Below, one piece after another: positions 48,319 to 58,020 of a DNA stretch of 64,000 nucleotides. Below the pieces are notes generated by a model, which was not told where the DNA came from, searched no databases, and was given only the letters and a program-made list of their open reading frames with translations. The stretch is from the NCBI RefSeq assembly GCF_001911425.1, contig NZ_MPPL01000001.1, forward strand, positions 3,213,494 through 3,277,493, in the 5' to 3' direction. Position 1 is the first letter of the stretch. Each line of letters starts with the position of its first letter. The translations under genes and the position numbers were made by a program. Source of the stretch: Mucilaginibacter polytrichastri (GTDB taxonomy: Bacteria > Bacteroidota > Bacteroidia > Sphingobacteriales > Sphingobacteriaceae).

Positions 48319-49809
48319 ATGAAATTTAAATTTTTTACTTTATCACTGTTAATTCAATTAGCCTTAATAACTGCATCTGCTATTGCACAACAACTTTCCA
48401 CTTCAGACAGCATAGATAATTTTATCAAAGCTAAAATGCTACAGCGCCATATACCGGGCTTGCAGCTAGCAGTAGTGCGTAATGGCAAAATTATTAAAGA
48501 TATTACCTTTGGCACAGCCAACCTGGAATACAATATAAAGGCTACTGATCAGACCATCTTTTCTGTTAACTCCATCACCAAAGCTTTTGTAGGTGTGGCC
48601 GTGATGCAACTGGCCGAGGAACATAAGCTAAAAATTACCGATCCACTTTCCCGTTACCTGGATAGCCTACCTGATACCTGGAAGAATATTACGTTGCAAC
48701 AAGTCCTGACACATACCTCTGGCCTGCCAGATATTCTGGATGCCGAAGAGCAGGTAATAGGCCACAACAATGAACTGGAAGCCATGCAGAAAGTAAAGAT
48801 GCTACCCATTGAGTTTAAGCCGGGCGAGAAGTTCCGTTATAACCAAACCGGATATGTGCTCGTTGGGCAGATTATTACCAAACTGAGTGGTATGCACTTT
48901 ACCCAATTCATTGAAGAACGGCAGTTCAAAATAGCAGGAATGAAACTAACGCGCTTTGGTGATTCTTATGATGTGATACCCAACTATGCAGGTGCTTATA
49001 CCATGACCCGGCAGATGGGTGATGACTTTGTGCGAAATAGAACCCCAGGCCAGGCGTATATGCAATTCCCGATATTTTTCAGAACAGCAGCTGGCATTCA
49101 ATCTACTGCTACCGATATGGCTAACTGGGTAATTGCGTTAAAAAGTGGAAAGCTGCTCAAGCAAGCCTCCAGCATTGATCTGCTATGGACACCGGCTATC
49201 CTGATTAATGGCAAAATTGGAGGCTTTAATAGACTCACCAATGGTTATGCGCTGGGCTGGCCTACTGTAACTCGGGAGGAGCACCCTGCGGTTGGCCCGG
49301 TGGGTGGCGGCAGATCGGCGCTGTTTGTCTATTTAAAGGATGACCTTTCTATTATAGTGCTTACCAATTTGTTGCAAGGCAATCCGGATCAATTCATTGA
49401 CGAGATTGCGGGCTACTATATTCCTGAAATGCACGAGGCCAACGGTTTTGGCTTGCCGAAAAATCTGAAAAAATTAAGAGCCGGGCTATTGCAGCAAGGA
49501 TTTGACCAAGCGATACCAGTTGCCGCCCATTTAAAAAAGAATGACCCAACTTTTAGCCTGAGCGAGAACGAACTTAACGGCTGGGGTTATCAGCTTTTAG
49601 GTCAAAAAAATATACTCGCAGCCCTGTCCATCTTCAAGTTAAACGTGTCGATGTATCCGCAGAGTGCAAACGCTTATGATAGCCTGGCCGAAGTGTTGGA
49701 AGCTGCTAATAACCCAACATTAGCACTGGTTAACTATAAAAAGTCGTTGGCCTTGGATCCGCAAAATAAACATGCGGCTACCCGGATAGAAGCACTTACA
49801 GCCAGGTAA
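48319..49809 (+). CDS. Serine hydrolase (beta-lactamase/class C PBP family) with C-terminal TPR-like region
   Basis: FSVNSITKAFVGVAVMQL (SxxK), LTHTSGLPDI, KFRYNQTGYVLVGQII (YxN-like), GGGRSALFVY; C-terminal YDSLAEVLEAANNPTLALVNYKKSLALDPQN. Confidence 0.9.
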   Translation: MKFKFFTLSLLIQLALITASAIAQQLSTSDSIDNFIKAKMLQRHIPGLQLAVVRNGKIIKDITFGTANLEYNIKATDQTIFSVNSITKAFVGVAVMQLAEEHKLKITDPLSRYLDSLPDTWKNITLQQVLTHTSGLPDILDAEEQVIGHNNELEAMQKVKMLPIEFKPGEKFRYNQTGYVLVGQIITKLSGMHFTQFIEERQFKIAGMKLTRFGDSYDVIPNYAGAYTMTRQMGDDFVRNRTPGQAYMQFPIFFRTAAGIQSTATDMANWVIALKSGKLLKQASSIDLLWTPAILINGKIGGFNRLTNGYALGWPTVTREEHPAVGPVGGGRSALFVYLKDDLSIIVLTNLLQGNPDQFIDEIAGYYIPEMHEANGFGLPKNLKKLRAGLLQQGFDQAIPVAAHLKKNDPTFSLSENELNGWGYQLLGQKNILAALSIFKLNVSMYPQSANAYDSLAEVLEAANNPTLALVNYKKSLALDPQNKHAATRIEALTAR

Positions 49810-49868
49810 TTTGGGTTAGTAATAAAAAATTAACCGAAGCATCTAAATTAGCAAATCATCCTTTAATC

Positions 49869-49909
49869 ATTGGCTCAATTAAGGCTATTTTAGCCTTAAT
49901 TGAGCCAAT
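49869..49909. terminator. 19-bp hairpin downstream of serine hydrolase
   Basis: ATTGGCTCAATTAAGGCTA-TTT-TAGCCTTAATTGAGCCAAT. Confidence 0.6.
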
Positions 49910-50110
49910 GTAACTCCCGCTAATGCTCCAGTTAAGATTATAAACTCCATTAATTTTATCAATTATATTCTAAGCATTTATAATAGCCTCTACATCAGCA
50001 AATAAAGGCTGACCGATTGCTTGTTCCTTATACTTGAAAATTAGCTTGTTAGGAGAAATCGTAATGGGCTTTTCATTCTTATTTGAGCTAATTACGTTAT
50101 TTTCCGCATT

Positions 50111-50125
50111 CCTTCCGGCTCCACT
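50111..50125 (+). repeat. Third copy of the tmRNA 3' end (candidate distal att site)
   Basis: TCCTTCCGGCTCCAC versus tmRNA TCCCTCCGGCTCCAC (14/15). Confidence 0.65.
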
Positions 50126-50127
50126 TA

Positions 50128-50160
50128 AGGAGATAGTGAATTATGATTATCTCCTTTTTA
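50128..50160 (+). terminator. Rho-independent terminator directly after the third tmRNA-end copy
   Basis: AAGGAGATA-GTGAATTATGAT-TATCTCCTTTTTT-like hairpin plus T tract. Confidence 0.75.
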
Positions 50161-50310
50161 TGCGATTAACACATTGGGATAACTAATTTAATTTTTTGTT
50201 AAAAAAGCAGGCATCCGACTTTTATTTACGCCGTTAACCATACCATAGAAAATCGGATATTTATAAACGTTCTAAGATTCAGACCGTTGCCAACTATTGA
50301 GGTTAATTTA

Positions 50311-51180
50311 CTAATGGCGCGGTTTACGCTTCAGAACGCCTCCGGCTGCTTCTTTGATGGTGCTGGTAAAAATAAATGCTTTGGGATCTATATCATGTAC
50401 CAGGTTACGCAAGCGGCGTACTTCAAGGCGTGTTACAATGGTAAAAACAATGTCTACCGGTTGGCTAATATCAAAGCTTTCTTTTAAAAAGCCGCGTTCG
50501 CCTTTAAAAACAGTTATGCCGCGGCCAAGCGACATTACCAATTGTTCTTTAACCTGCGTGCTTTCGCTCGAAATAATGGTTACGCCCGTATATTCTTCCA
50601 GGCCTTCAATTACAAAGTTAATAGTGCGCGATGCCGTGTAGTAAGTTAAGATAGAGTATAAAGCTGTTGGCAGCCCCAGTTCAATGGCGGCAATAAGAAA
50701 TATAATAATGTTGATGCCTAAAATAATTTCGCTGATGGTGAAACTAATGCGACGGCCGGTGTATAATGCCAACACCTCGATGCCATCAAGCGCGCAACCT
50801 CCGCGTATAGCAAGGCCTACGCCAATACCCATAAAGGCACCACCAAATATAGATACCAGTAATTTATCGGATGTAATTTGCGGATAAGGAACAAAGGATA
50901 AACATAACCCCAATCCTATTACTGCTATAAAGGTTTTAATAGCAAAGCTTTTATTCACTTGGAATGCCCCCATGAGAATAAAGGGAATATTACATATTAC
51001 AATTACGTAAGCAATATTAAAATGATAAAGCTCGTGCAATAGAAGTGATATACCGGTAACACCACCATCAAAAAACTGATTGGGTACCAGAAAACTTTTA
51101 AGGGCAAACCCGCAAAATAATATACCTGCCACAATATAAACGGTATCAATAAGCCAATGGGGTAATTGCGGTTGTTTCAC
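50311..51180 (-). CDS. YitT family protein (DUF2179)
   Basis: KSFLVPNQFFDGGVTGISLLLHELYHFN, GVGLAIRGGCALDGIEVLALYTGR, C-terminal DUF2179-like GRGITVFKGERGFLKES. Confidence 0.9.
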   Translation of the reverse strand: MKQPQLPHWLIDTVYIVAGILFCGFALKSFLVPNQFFDGGVTGISLLLHELYHFNIAYVIVICNIPFILMGAFQVNKSFAIKTFIAVIGLGLCLSFVPYPQITSDKLLVSIFGGAFMGIGVGLAIRGGCALDGIEVLALYTGRRISFTISEIILGINIIIFLIAAIELGLPTALYSILTYYTASRTINFVIEGLEEYTGVTIISSESTQVKEQLVMSLGRGITVFKGERGFLKESFDISQPVDIVFTIVTRLEVRRLRNLVHDIDPKAFIFTSTIKEAAGGVLKRKPRH

Positions 51181-51193
51181 TTTAGTTTTATAA

Positions 51194-51772
51194 TTATTTT
51201 ATCTGCGCTTTAATTGCTGCTAAGTTAATGTCTTTTTGAGCTTGGCGCGAGTTAATTGCAGTTTGGGTAAAAAAATGATGATTTTCTAAAAATTTTACCT
51301 GTATTAAGTTCCACTCTTGTTTGTTGCTAACAGTGCCGACAGCTAAAAGTTCCTGATATAGTTTATCACTGATAGGCCAAAAATCCTCGCGGCCCAGGTA
51401 ATCAAGGTCGGCATCGGCTAATATTTGTTCTAAATGATTTTGAGGTAATTGCGGTACTTTTGTAGCGCGAATTAATGCACATAATGTGTCAATTTCATCA
51501 GTGCTGTATTCAAAATCGGTTAAACTATCTATTGCTATCCGGCATGATTCTTCTTCATGCTCATCCGTCCTAATCAGAAAGCCGCTATCATGATACCATG
51601 CCGCAGTAAGCAACAGTTTCATTTGCTGCGGGGCTATACCTTCCTGTAAAGCTATCCTTTCAGCTGCGCTGTACACATCAAGAGTATGATTTACATTATG
51701 GTAGGTGAAATGCGCAGATAACTCAGTACGCAGTTTATTCACAATAAATTCTCCCGCCTGTTCAAACAACAT
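51194..51772 (-). CDS. HD domain-containing phosphohydrolase
   Basis: YHNVNHTLDVYSAAERIA, AAWYHDSGFLIRTDEHEEES, ILADADLDYLGREDF. Confidence 0.85.
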   Translation of the reverse strand: MLFEQAGEFIVNKLRTELSAHFTYHNVNHTLDVYSAAERIALQEGIAPQQMKLLLTAAWYHDSGFLIRTDEHEEESCRIAIDSLTDFEYSTDEIDTLCALIRATKVPQLPQNHLEQILADADLDYLGREDFWPISDKLYQELLAVGTVSNKQEWNLIQVKFLENHHFFTQTAINSRQAQKDINLAAIKAQIK

Positions 51773-51995
51773 CTTTGCCGTGTTTTGCCGTGCTAATATA
51801 TTTAAATGTTTTCATACGCGATAATACATCTGACTAACCTTGTGGTATATTTTGTTAATCAGATTACTATGTGCACATCATTTGTTTATCCGGCTATAAA
51901 TTGGTTAATTGAGTAATTAATTATCTTGGCTAATTAATGGTCATATCCATTTTAATTAAACGAATACCAATCATCCTATAAATTTAATATAAGTA

Positions 51996-53303
51996 ATGTA
52001 TATAATTTACTTCCTCGCAGCATTTTTGCTGACACTCCGTTTAAAAAAGATATTGAGTAATACACCGATGTATTATAAATGGAAGAATCAGCTCAATTAC
52101 GCCTGGGGAATTTGGGTTATTTATGCTATTGCACAAAGCACATTGGGTGGCATTGCCATTAGCATAGTTGGTTGCCTGGTGTTGCTTGGTCTGTTGCAAT
52201 ATTTAAACAGGGAACCCGATTTTGAACCCTTTAAGTTTTATATCGATGCACACTATCCATTAGTTGCTGTTGGTTTATTAGATGCCCTTACCGAATTAAT
52301 AGCCCCCGATTTTCATGATAAATGGAACAGTTACTTTGGTTTTGCGACACTGGCTGCTTTTGCCTGGATATACACCCGTTGGCTTAACTCTAAAAAACAA
52401 CGCGAAGAGTTACAAATAGCAACCCAGCGGAACACCGAATTAGACAGGCTTGTAACCGAACGTACTGCCGAACTTACCAAACAAAAAAATGAGTTGCAGG
52501 AAACAGTAAAACTTTTACAGGCTACCCAAGCGCAATTAATTCAACAGGAAAAACTGGCCTCGCTGGGCGAACTTACCGCCGGCATTGCGCATGAGATACA
52601 GAACCCGCTAAACTTTGTGAATAACTTTTCGGAGGTAAGTATGGAACTTATTGATGAAATGGAGGAAGAGTTAAACAAAGGCGATACCAAAGAGGCTATT
52701 GCTATTGCCACTGATATTAAGCAAAACCTGGAAAAAATTATCCACCATGGCAAACGTGCCGATGGCATTGTTAAGGGTATGCTGCAACACAGCCGTTCTG
52801 GTGGCGACGTTAAAGAGCCTACGGATATCAACAAATTGGCCGATGAATACCTGCGCCTTGCCTACCACGGCCTGCGTGCCAAAGACAAACTGTTTAATGC
52901 CGAACTGGTAACCCATTTTACCGAAAACTTACCCGAGGTAAACATCATATCGCAGGATGTGGGCAGGGTTTTGCTCAATTTGTTTAACAACGCTTTTTAT
53001 GCCACCCAGCACAAAAAGGCAAATGCCGGTGCAGATTATAAACCAACAATTGAACTGAGCACAACACTGGATGGCAAAAATATCAGGATAACAGTAAAAG
53101 ATAATGGAATGGGTATCCCCGATGCTATCAGGGATAAAATTATGCAGCCTTTCTTTACTACTAAACCTACTGGCGAGGGTACTGGTTTAGGCTTATCACT
53201 TAGCTATGATATTATTGTTAAAGGGCACGGCGGGAATATTGAGATAGAAAGCAAGGAAGGTGAATTTACAGAGTTTATAATCTCCTTACCCTTAGCAAAA
53301 TAG
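51996..53303 (+). CDS. Transmembrane sensor histidine kinase (paralog 1)
   Basis: TM N-terminus; coiled coil; LASLGELTAGIAHEIQNPLNFVNNFSEVS; VLLNLFNNAFYATQ; GEGTGLGLSLSYDII. Confidence 0.92.
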   Translation: MYIIYFLAAFLLTLRLKKILSNTPMYYKWKNQLNYAWGIWVIYAIAQSTLGGIAISIVGCLVLLGLLQYLNREPDFEPFKFYIDAHYPLVAVGLLDALTELIAPDFHDKWNSYFGFATLAAFAWIYTRWLNSKKQREELQIATQRNTELDRLVTERTAELTKQKNELQETVKLLQATQAQLIQQEKLASLGELTAGIAHEIQNPLNFVNNFSEVSMELIDEMEEELNKGDTKEAIAIATDIKQNLEKIIHHGKRADGIVKGMLQHSRSGGDVKEPTDINKLADEYLRLAYHGLRAKDKLFNAELVTHFTENLPEVNIISQDVGRVLLNLFNNAFYATQHKKANAGADYKPTIELSTTLDGKNIRITVKDNGMGIPDAIRDKIMQPFFTTKPTGEGTGLGLSLSYDIIVKGHGGNIEIESKEGEFTEFIISLPLAK

Positions 53304-53372
53304 GCATTGTAGCAAGAGCTTTAAGTTGTGAAAGTTCATGATTACTGTTATCTTAGCCTCAACCCTAATTAA

Positions 53373-55514
53373 ATGACACTTAACCCTTTCCAGTTACTTT
53401 TTGCTATTCTTTTTACGCTTACTTTAACTGTTAAGGCGCAAGTAAAACCTGTTAACTATAATGCTATGCCTGCTAATGGCATTACGCTGGATACAGGATG
53501 GCGTTACAGCCCCCAGGATAATCCCCAATTTGCAGAGCCTGCTTTCAACGATGCTTCGTGGGGGGGCATTAACCCAATATATCCGCCACATCGTATTCCA
53601 CAACTTAAGGGAGCTAAAATAGGTTGGTTAAGGTTGCATTTTAAAACCGGGCCTAATTTGGGCAGCAGGCCATTTATTTTTGATATGTTGCAAAGCGCTG
53701 CTTCCGAAATATACCTTGATGGGAAATTAATAGGTAAATACGGTACCCTAAGTGCCAATCCATCAAATGTAGTACCGCTTGGCCTCAACCTCCAAAATCA
53801 GGAAGTTTATCTTACACAGGGTGCCGAACACGTATTTGCAGTAAGAATTGCACCCTGGCGCGGCCCTGCCATAAACTCCAACTGGTTGTATTTGTGCCAA
53901 ATAACACTCATAGATGCTAATCAATATATAGAAATAACCAAAACAACCATTAAAGGCGATGAAGTTTATATTGCGCTCACTTCCGTTTTTTTCCTGTTAA
54001 GCCTGCTCCATCTCGCTTTTTACAGGTATGACCCCACACAACGGGCCAATCTTTTTTTTGCAGTATATGCCATAATTTCAACCTTAGGATTTTTGGGAGT
54101 GGTTATGCAAGGCGAGGTTCAGGATTGTAGAATTTGGCTGTGCGTATATGTCCCAGCTTTTTTAACTACGTTAATGGGGGCCGTATGGGTAATCAGGGCT
54201 TTGGGTACTTTATTCAGTTTCAAAATAAACCGACTTGAAATAGGCTTATGGTGTGTTTATATCATTACTTCATTCTTAATTATATTTTGGCAAATCAATA
54301 GGCCCTTTTTTACAGGGCTTATCATTTTTGGCCTGGTACAAATATGGCTTACGGTTAAGGCCTTACGTATGAAAAAACGTGGTGCCGGTATTATCGCTTC
54401 CGGCTTTGCAGTTTCTGTAGTAGCGCTAGCCCCATTTTTATTCGGGGTAACCATTAGCGACCTCACGCATCAGCTATTAATTCTGATCTTATTTTTGGCA
54501 CCTGCATTGGGCATATCGCTTTACCTGGCCCGTGAATTTGCGCTGGATAGCAGCCTGCTGCGCAAAAAACTGGTACAGGTAGAAACGCTTTCGGTACAAA
54601 ATTTGGCGCAGGAGCAGGAGAAACAACAATTGCTTGCCCGGCAGAATGACAACCTGGAAAACGAGGTTGCTGTGCGCACCAGTGAATTGCAAAGATCGCT
54701 CAGTGAACTTAAATCAGCTCAAACCCAGTTGATCCAATCAGAAAAAATGGCTTCACTGGGCGAGCTTACCGCAGGCATTGCCCACGAGATTCAAAATCCT
54801 TTAAACTTTGTCAATAATTTCTCGGACGTAAACCGGGAAATGATAGACGAGCTTAAAGAAGAGTTAAAAGCAGGGAATATAGATGAAGCCCTGGCCATTG
54901 CCAATGATATTCAGCAAAACGAAGAAAAAATCATTCAGCATGGTAAACGTGCAGATAATATTGTAAAAGGCATGCTGCAACACAGCCGCAGCAATACAGG
55001 CGAACGGCAGCTTTCGGATATCAATACCATTGCCGATGAATTTTTGAAACTTTCTTACCACGGGCTAAGGGCGAAAGACAAATCGTTTAATGCCGATCTG
55101 GTTACCCATTTTGCTGAAAGCCTGCCGTCGGTTAATATGGTACCACAAAATATTGGCCGGGTATTACTTAATCTGTTTAACAATGCGTTCTACGCGGTTA
55201 ATCAAAAGAAAAAAATTGCCGGTGCAGACTATAAACCAACAGTTGAAGTCACCACCGTTTTAAAAGATAATTTTATCGAGATTATAGTTAAGGATAACGG
55301 CCAGGGCGTATCTGATGCCATAAAAGATAAAATAATGCAGCCCTTTTTCACTACCAAACCAACAGGAGAAGGTACAGGGCTTGGTTTATCACTTAGCTAT
55401 GATATTATAGTTAAAGGGCATTCGGGAAGCATAGCAATAGAAAGTACGGAAGGATTGGGTGCTTCATTTATCATTAAACTGCCTTTAACCAGTAAAAACA
55501 ATGAAAGTGTTTAA
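53373..55514 (+). CDS. Sensor histidine kinase with 7TM-like sensor region (paralog 2)
   Basis: Secreted N-terminal beta domain, ~7 TM helices, kinase core nearly identical to paralog 3. Confidence 0.9.
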   Translation: MTLNPFQLLFAILFTLTLTVKAQVKPVNYNAMPANGITLDTGWRYSPQDNPQFAEPAFNDASWGGINPIYPPHRIPQLKGAKIGWLRLHFKTGPNLGSRPFIFDMLQSAASEIYLDGKLIGKYGTLSANPSNVVPLGLNLQNQEVYLTQGAEHVFAVRIAPWRGPAINSNWLYLCQITLIDANQYIEITKTTIKGDEVYIALTSVFFLLSLLHLAFYRYDPTQRANLFFAVYAIISTLGFLGVVMQGEVQDCRIWLCVYVPAFLTTLMGAVWVIRALGTLFSFKINRLEIGLWCVYIITSFLIIFWQINRPFFTGLIIFGLVQIWLTVKALRMKKRGAGIIASGFAVSVVALAPFLFGVTISDLTHQLLILILFLAPALGISLYLAREFALDSSLLRKKLVQVETLSVQNLAQEQEKQQLLARQNDNLENEVAVRTSELQRSLSELKSAQTQLIQSEKMASLGELTAGIAHEIQNPLNFVNNFSDVNREMIDELKEELKAGNIDEALAIANDIQQNEEKIIQHGKRADNIVKGMLQHSRSNTGERQLSDINTIADEFLKLSYHGLRAKDKSFNADLVTHFAESLPSVNMVPQNIGRVLLNLFNNAFYAVNQKKKIAGADYKPTVEVTTVLKDNFIEIIVKDNGQGVSDAIKDKIMQPFFTTKPTGEGTGLGLSLSYDIIVKGHSGSIAIESTEGLGASFIIKLPLTSKNNESV

Positions 55515-57615
55515 ATTGATATGCGTACTGCTATTACTCATTAGTTTTGATGCAGCAGCGCAAAAAAATACATTTCCCGAAGCTTTTAAAATAACTGCCG
55601 ATACCGCTGCCTCGCTGAATATCCCAGATGCTAACTGGCAATACCTTTTAGAAAAAAAACCACTTACCATAGCACAGGTTTCGAGCCCGGAATATTCGAC
55701 ATTGTTTAAAAAGAATGATAAGGCGGACAAATCATACCAGGAATATTGGGTTCGTTATAAGGTAAAGAACACGCTTAACAAGGTATTGGAAATTACTATT
55801 CTGGGTAGGCAGGATGCTGCTATTTTCATATCTGGTTCTGATGGGAAATGGCACTATTACCGTACAGGTTTCCAGGTACCTTGGAGCCAAAGGGATGGAC
55901 TAAAAAAAGTTGATCAAATTATATATAAATTGCCTGCCGGAAACGAAATTACAGTTTACAAGCGCGACATCTGTTATAGTTCAGATACCGACCCTATTCC
56001 CATTATCGGCTTTAAAGATGCAGTACTGTACGCACGTTATGTTAATAATGATAGTGATGCGGCAGATCTGTTTGCCGCCGTTATATTCGGAATTTTACTA
56101 TTTGCAGCACTTATTAACCTGTTCTTTTTTTATATCATCCGCGAAAAGGTATATCTTCTTTACAGCATTATGCTTGTGTTGGGCGGGTTAAGTATATTTT
56201 CGCCAGGTATCAGCCTGCTATTTAGAGAATACCCTCAAATTTACTTCTATGGTAGTCTTTTTCCCTGGGCTATTAGTGTTGGCCTTTCAATTTTAGTTAC
56301 TCTAATGTTTTTGGATGTTCGTCATAACTATCCACGGTTATACAAACTACAATGTACCATAAGTTTGGTACTGGTTATTGCTTTGCTGTTTTTATTTATA
56401 AATTCTGAGATAAGGGTATTGAAGGGCTATGATTACTTATTGGAGTATATTATTGCTCTGCTCGTAGTTGTTTCAGTCTTAAGCATTATAGTAATCAGCA
56501 TTATAGATTGGTATAAGAAAAGGCGTTCTGCAGGGTTATTTATGCTAGCCGTTTTTCCGTTCTTTGTTTTTTTTATCAGCTCATTTTTTCTGCCTGATTG
56601 GTTTAACGTTGTTCTTAAGTTAAGCATTATATGGGCTGTAGTAGTTATATCCTGGTCTTTGTTTAACCGTTATAAAGGGGTGCTTAATCTAAGCATCCAG
56701 CAATCGCTGGATAAAGAACGCCTATTGCGTGAAAAGGAGGAAGAACGTAACGAATTAATAGCCAAACAAAACGATTTGCTAGAACAGCAGGTAACAGAGC
56801 GGACTGCAGAACTGCAGCATTCATTAGAGAACCTCAAAAAAGCTCAAACCCAACTGGTGCAATCAGAAAAAATGGCTTCCCTGGGCGAGCTTACCGCAGG
56901 CATTGCGCATGAGATTCAAAACCCGTTAAACTTTGTCAATAACTTTTCGGATGTAAACCGTGAAATGATTGATGAATTGAAAGAAGAATTAAAAGCGGGT
57001 AATGTAGATGAAGCATTGGCCATTGCAAATGATATTCAGCAAAACGAAGAAAAAATTATTCAGCATGGTAAACGTGCCGATAACATTGTTAAGGGGATGC
57101 TGCAGCACAGCCGCAGTAATACAGGCGAGCGGCAGATTTCTAACATTAATACTATAGCCGATGAGTTTCTGAAGCTTTCTTACCACGGGCTTAGGGCAAA
57201 AGACAAATCGTTTAATGCAGATCTGACCACACATTTTTATGATAACCTGCCGCTAATTAATATCGTAGCTCAGGATATAGGCAGGGTGCTGCTCAATCTT
57301 TTTAACAATGCTTTTTACGCGGTAAATCAGCAAAAGAAAACAAAAGGCGCTGAGTACAAACCCGAGGTTTCTGTAGCTACCGGTATAGAAAACGGCTACA
57401 TCGTTGTTACAGTGACGGATAATGGCATTGGCATTCCTAATGAAATAAAGGATAAAATAATGCAACCCTTTTTTACGACCAAGCCAAGTGGAGAAGGTAC
57501 CGGTTTAGGCTTATCATTAAGCTATGACATTGTGGTAAAGGGGCATGGCGGTAAAATAGAGATATTAAGCGAGGATGGTAGCTATACCAGATTTGAAATA
57601 AGGCTACCTGTATAA
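55501..57615 (+). CDS. Sensor histidine kinase with 7TM-like sensor region (paralog 3)
   Basis: Overlaps the end of paralog 2; 7 TM helices; MASLGELTAGIAHEIQNPLNFVNNFSDVNREMIDELKEELKAGNVDEALAIANDIQQNEEKIIQHGKRADNIVKGMLQHSRSNTGERQ. Confidence 0.92.
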   Translation: MKVFKLICVLLLLISFDAAAQKNTFPEAFKITADTAASLNIPDANWQYLLEKKPLTIAQVSSPEYSTLFKKNDKADKSYQEYWVRYKVKNTLNKVLEITILGRQDAAIFISGSDGKWHYYRTGFQVPWSQRDGLKKVDQIIYKLPAGNEITVYKRDICYSSDTDPIPIIGFKDAVLYARYVNNDSDAADLFAAVIFGILLFAALINLFFFYIIREKVYLLYSIMLVLGGLSIFSPGISLLFREYPQIYFYGSLFPWAISVGLSILVTLMFLDVRHNYPRLYKLQCTISLVLVIALLFLFINSEIRVLKGYDYLLEYIIALLVVVSVLSIIVISIIDWYKKRRSAGLFMLAVFPFFVFFISSFFLPDWFNVVLKLSIIWAVVVISWSLFNRYKGVLNLSIQQSLDKERLLREKEEERNELIAKQNDLLEQQVTERTAELQHSLENLKKAQTQLVQSEKMASLGELTAGIAHEIQNPLNFVNNFSDVNREMIDELKEELKAGNVDEALAIANDIQQNEEKIIQHGKRADNIVKGMLQHSRSNTGERQISNINTIADEFLKLSYHGLRAKDKSFNADLTTHFYDNLPLINIVAQDIGRVLLNLFNNAFYAVNQQKKTKGAEYKPEVSVATGIENGYIVVTVTDNGIGIPNEIKDKIMQPFFTTKPSGEGTGLGLSLSYDIVVKGHGGKIEILSEDGSYTRFEIRLPV

Positions 57616-57639
57616 TTAAAAGAAGTATATTTAAGGCAA

Positions 57640-58020
57640 ATGAAAATATTGGTAGTGGATGACGAGGCTGATGTACAGCCTCTGTTTTTACAGCGTTTCC
57701 GGAAAGAGATCCGGGAACATGAGCTGGAATTTGATTTCGCTTTATCTGGCGAAGAGGCGCTTGTTTATTTACAGGAGAAACACTCTGAAGTGGTGTTAAT
57801 CCTTTCTGATATTAATATGCCGGGAATGAGTGGTATTGATCTCTTGTCGAGAATAAGGCATGATTATAATGCCCCGCCTCCCCCAATAGTGATGATGATA
57901 ACTGCTTATGGAGATGATGAAAATCACCGCCAGGCAATTGAAAACGGTGCCAATGATTTTTTAACCAAACCGTTAGACTTTAGTTTACTAAAAGAAAAAC
58001 TTAAAACCTTATTAGCATAA
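57640..58020 (+). CDS. Single-domain response regulator
   Basis: [22 protein letters not shown]...[20 protein letters not shown]...LTKPLDF. Confidence 0.92.
   Translation: MKILVVDDEADVQPLFLQRFRKEIREHELEFDFALSGEEALVYLQEKHSEVVLILSDINMPGMSGIDLLSRIRHDYNAPPPPIVMMITAYGDDENHRQAIENGANDFLTKPLDFSLLKEKLKTLLA

Noticed and set aside
34334-50125. An active integrative element with its own integrase
   Set aside because: No tyrosine or serine integrase, relaxase or transposase ORF is visible between the tmRNA-end copies; only an ORF6N remnant. The island is therefore described as candidate/decayed.
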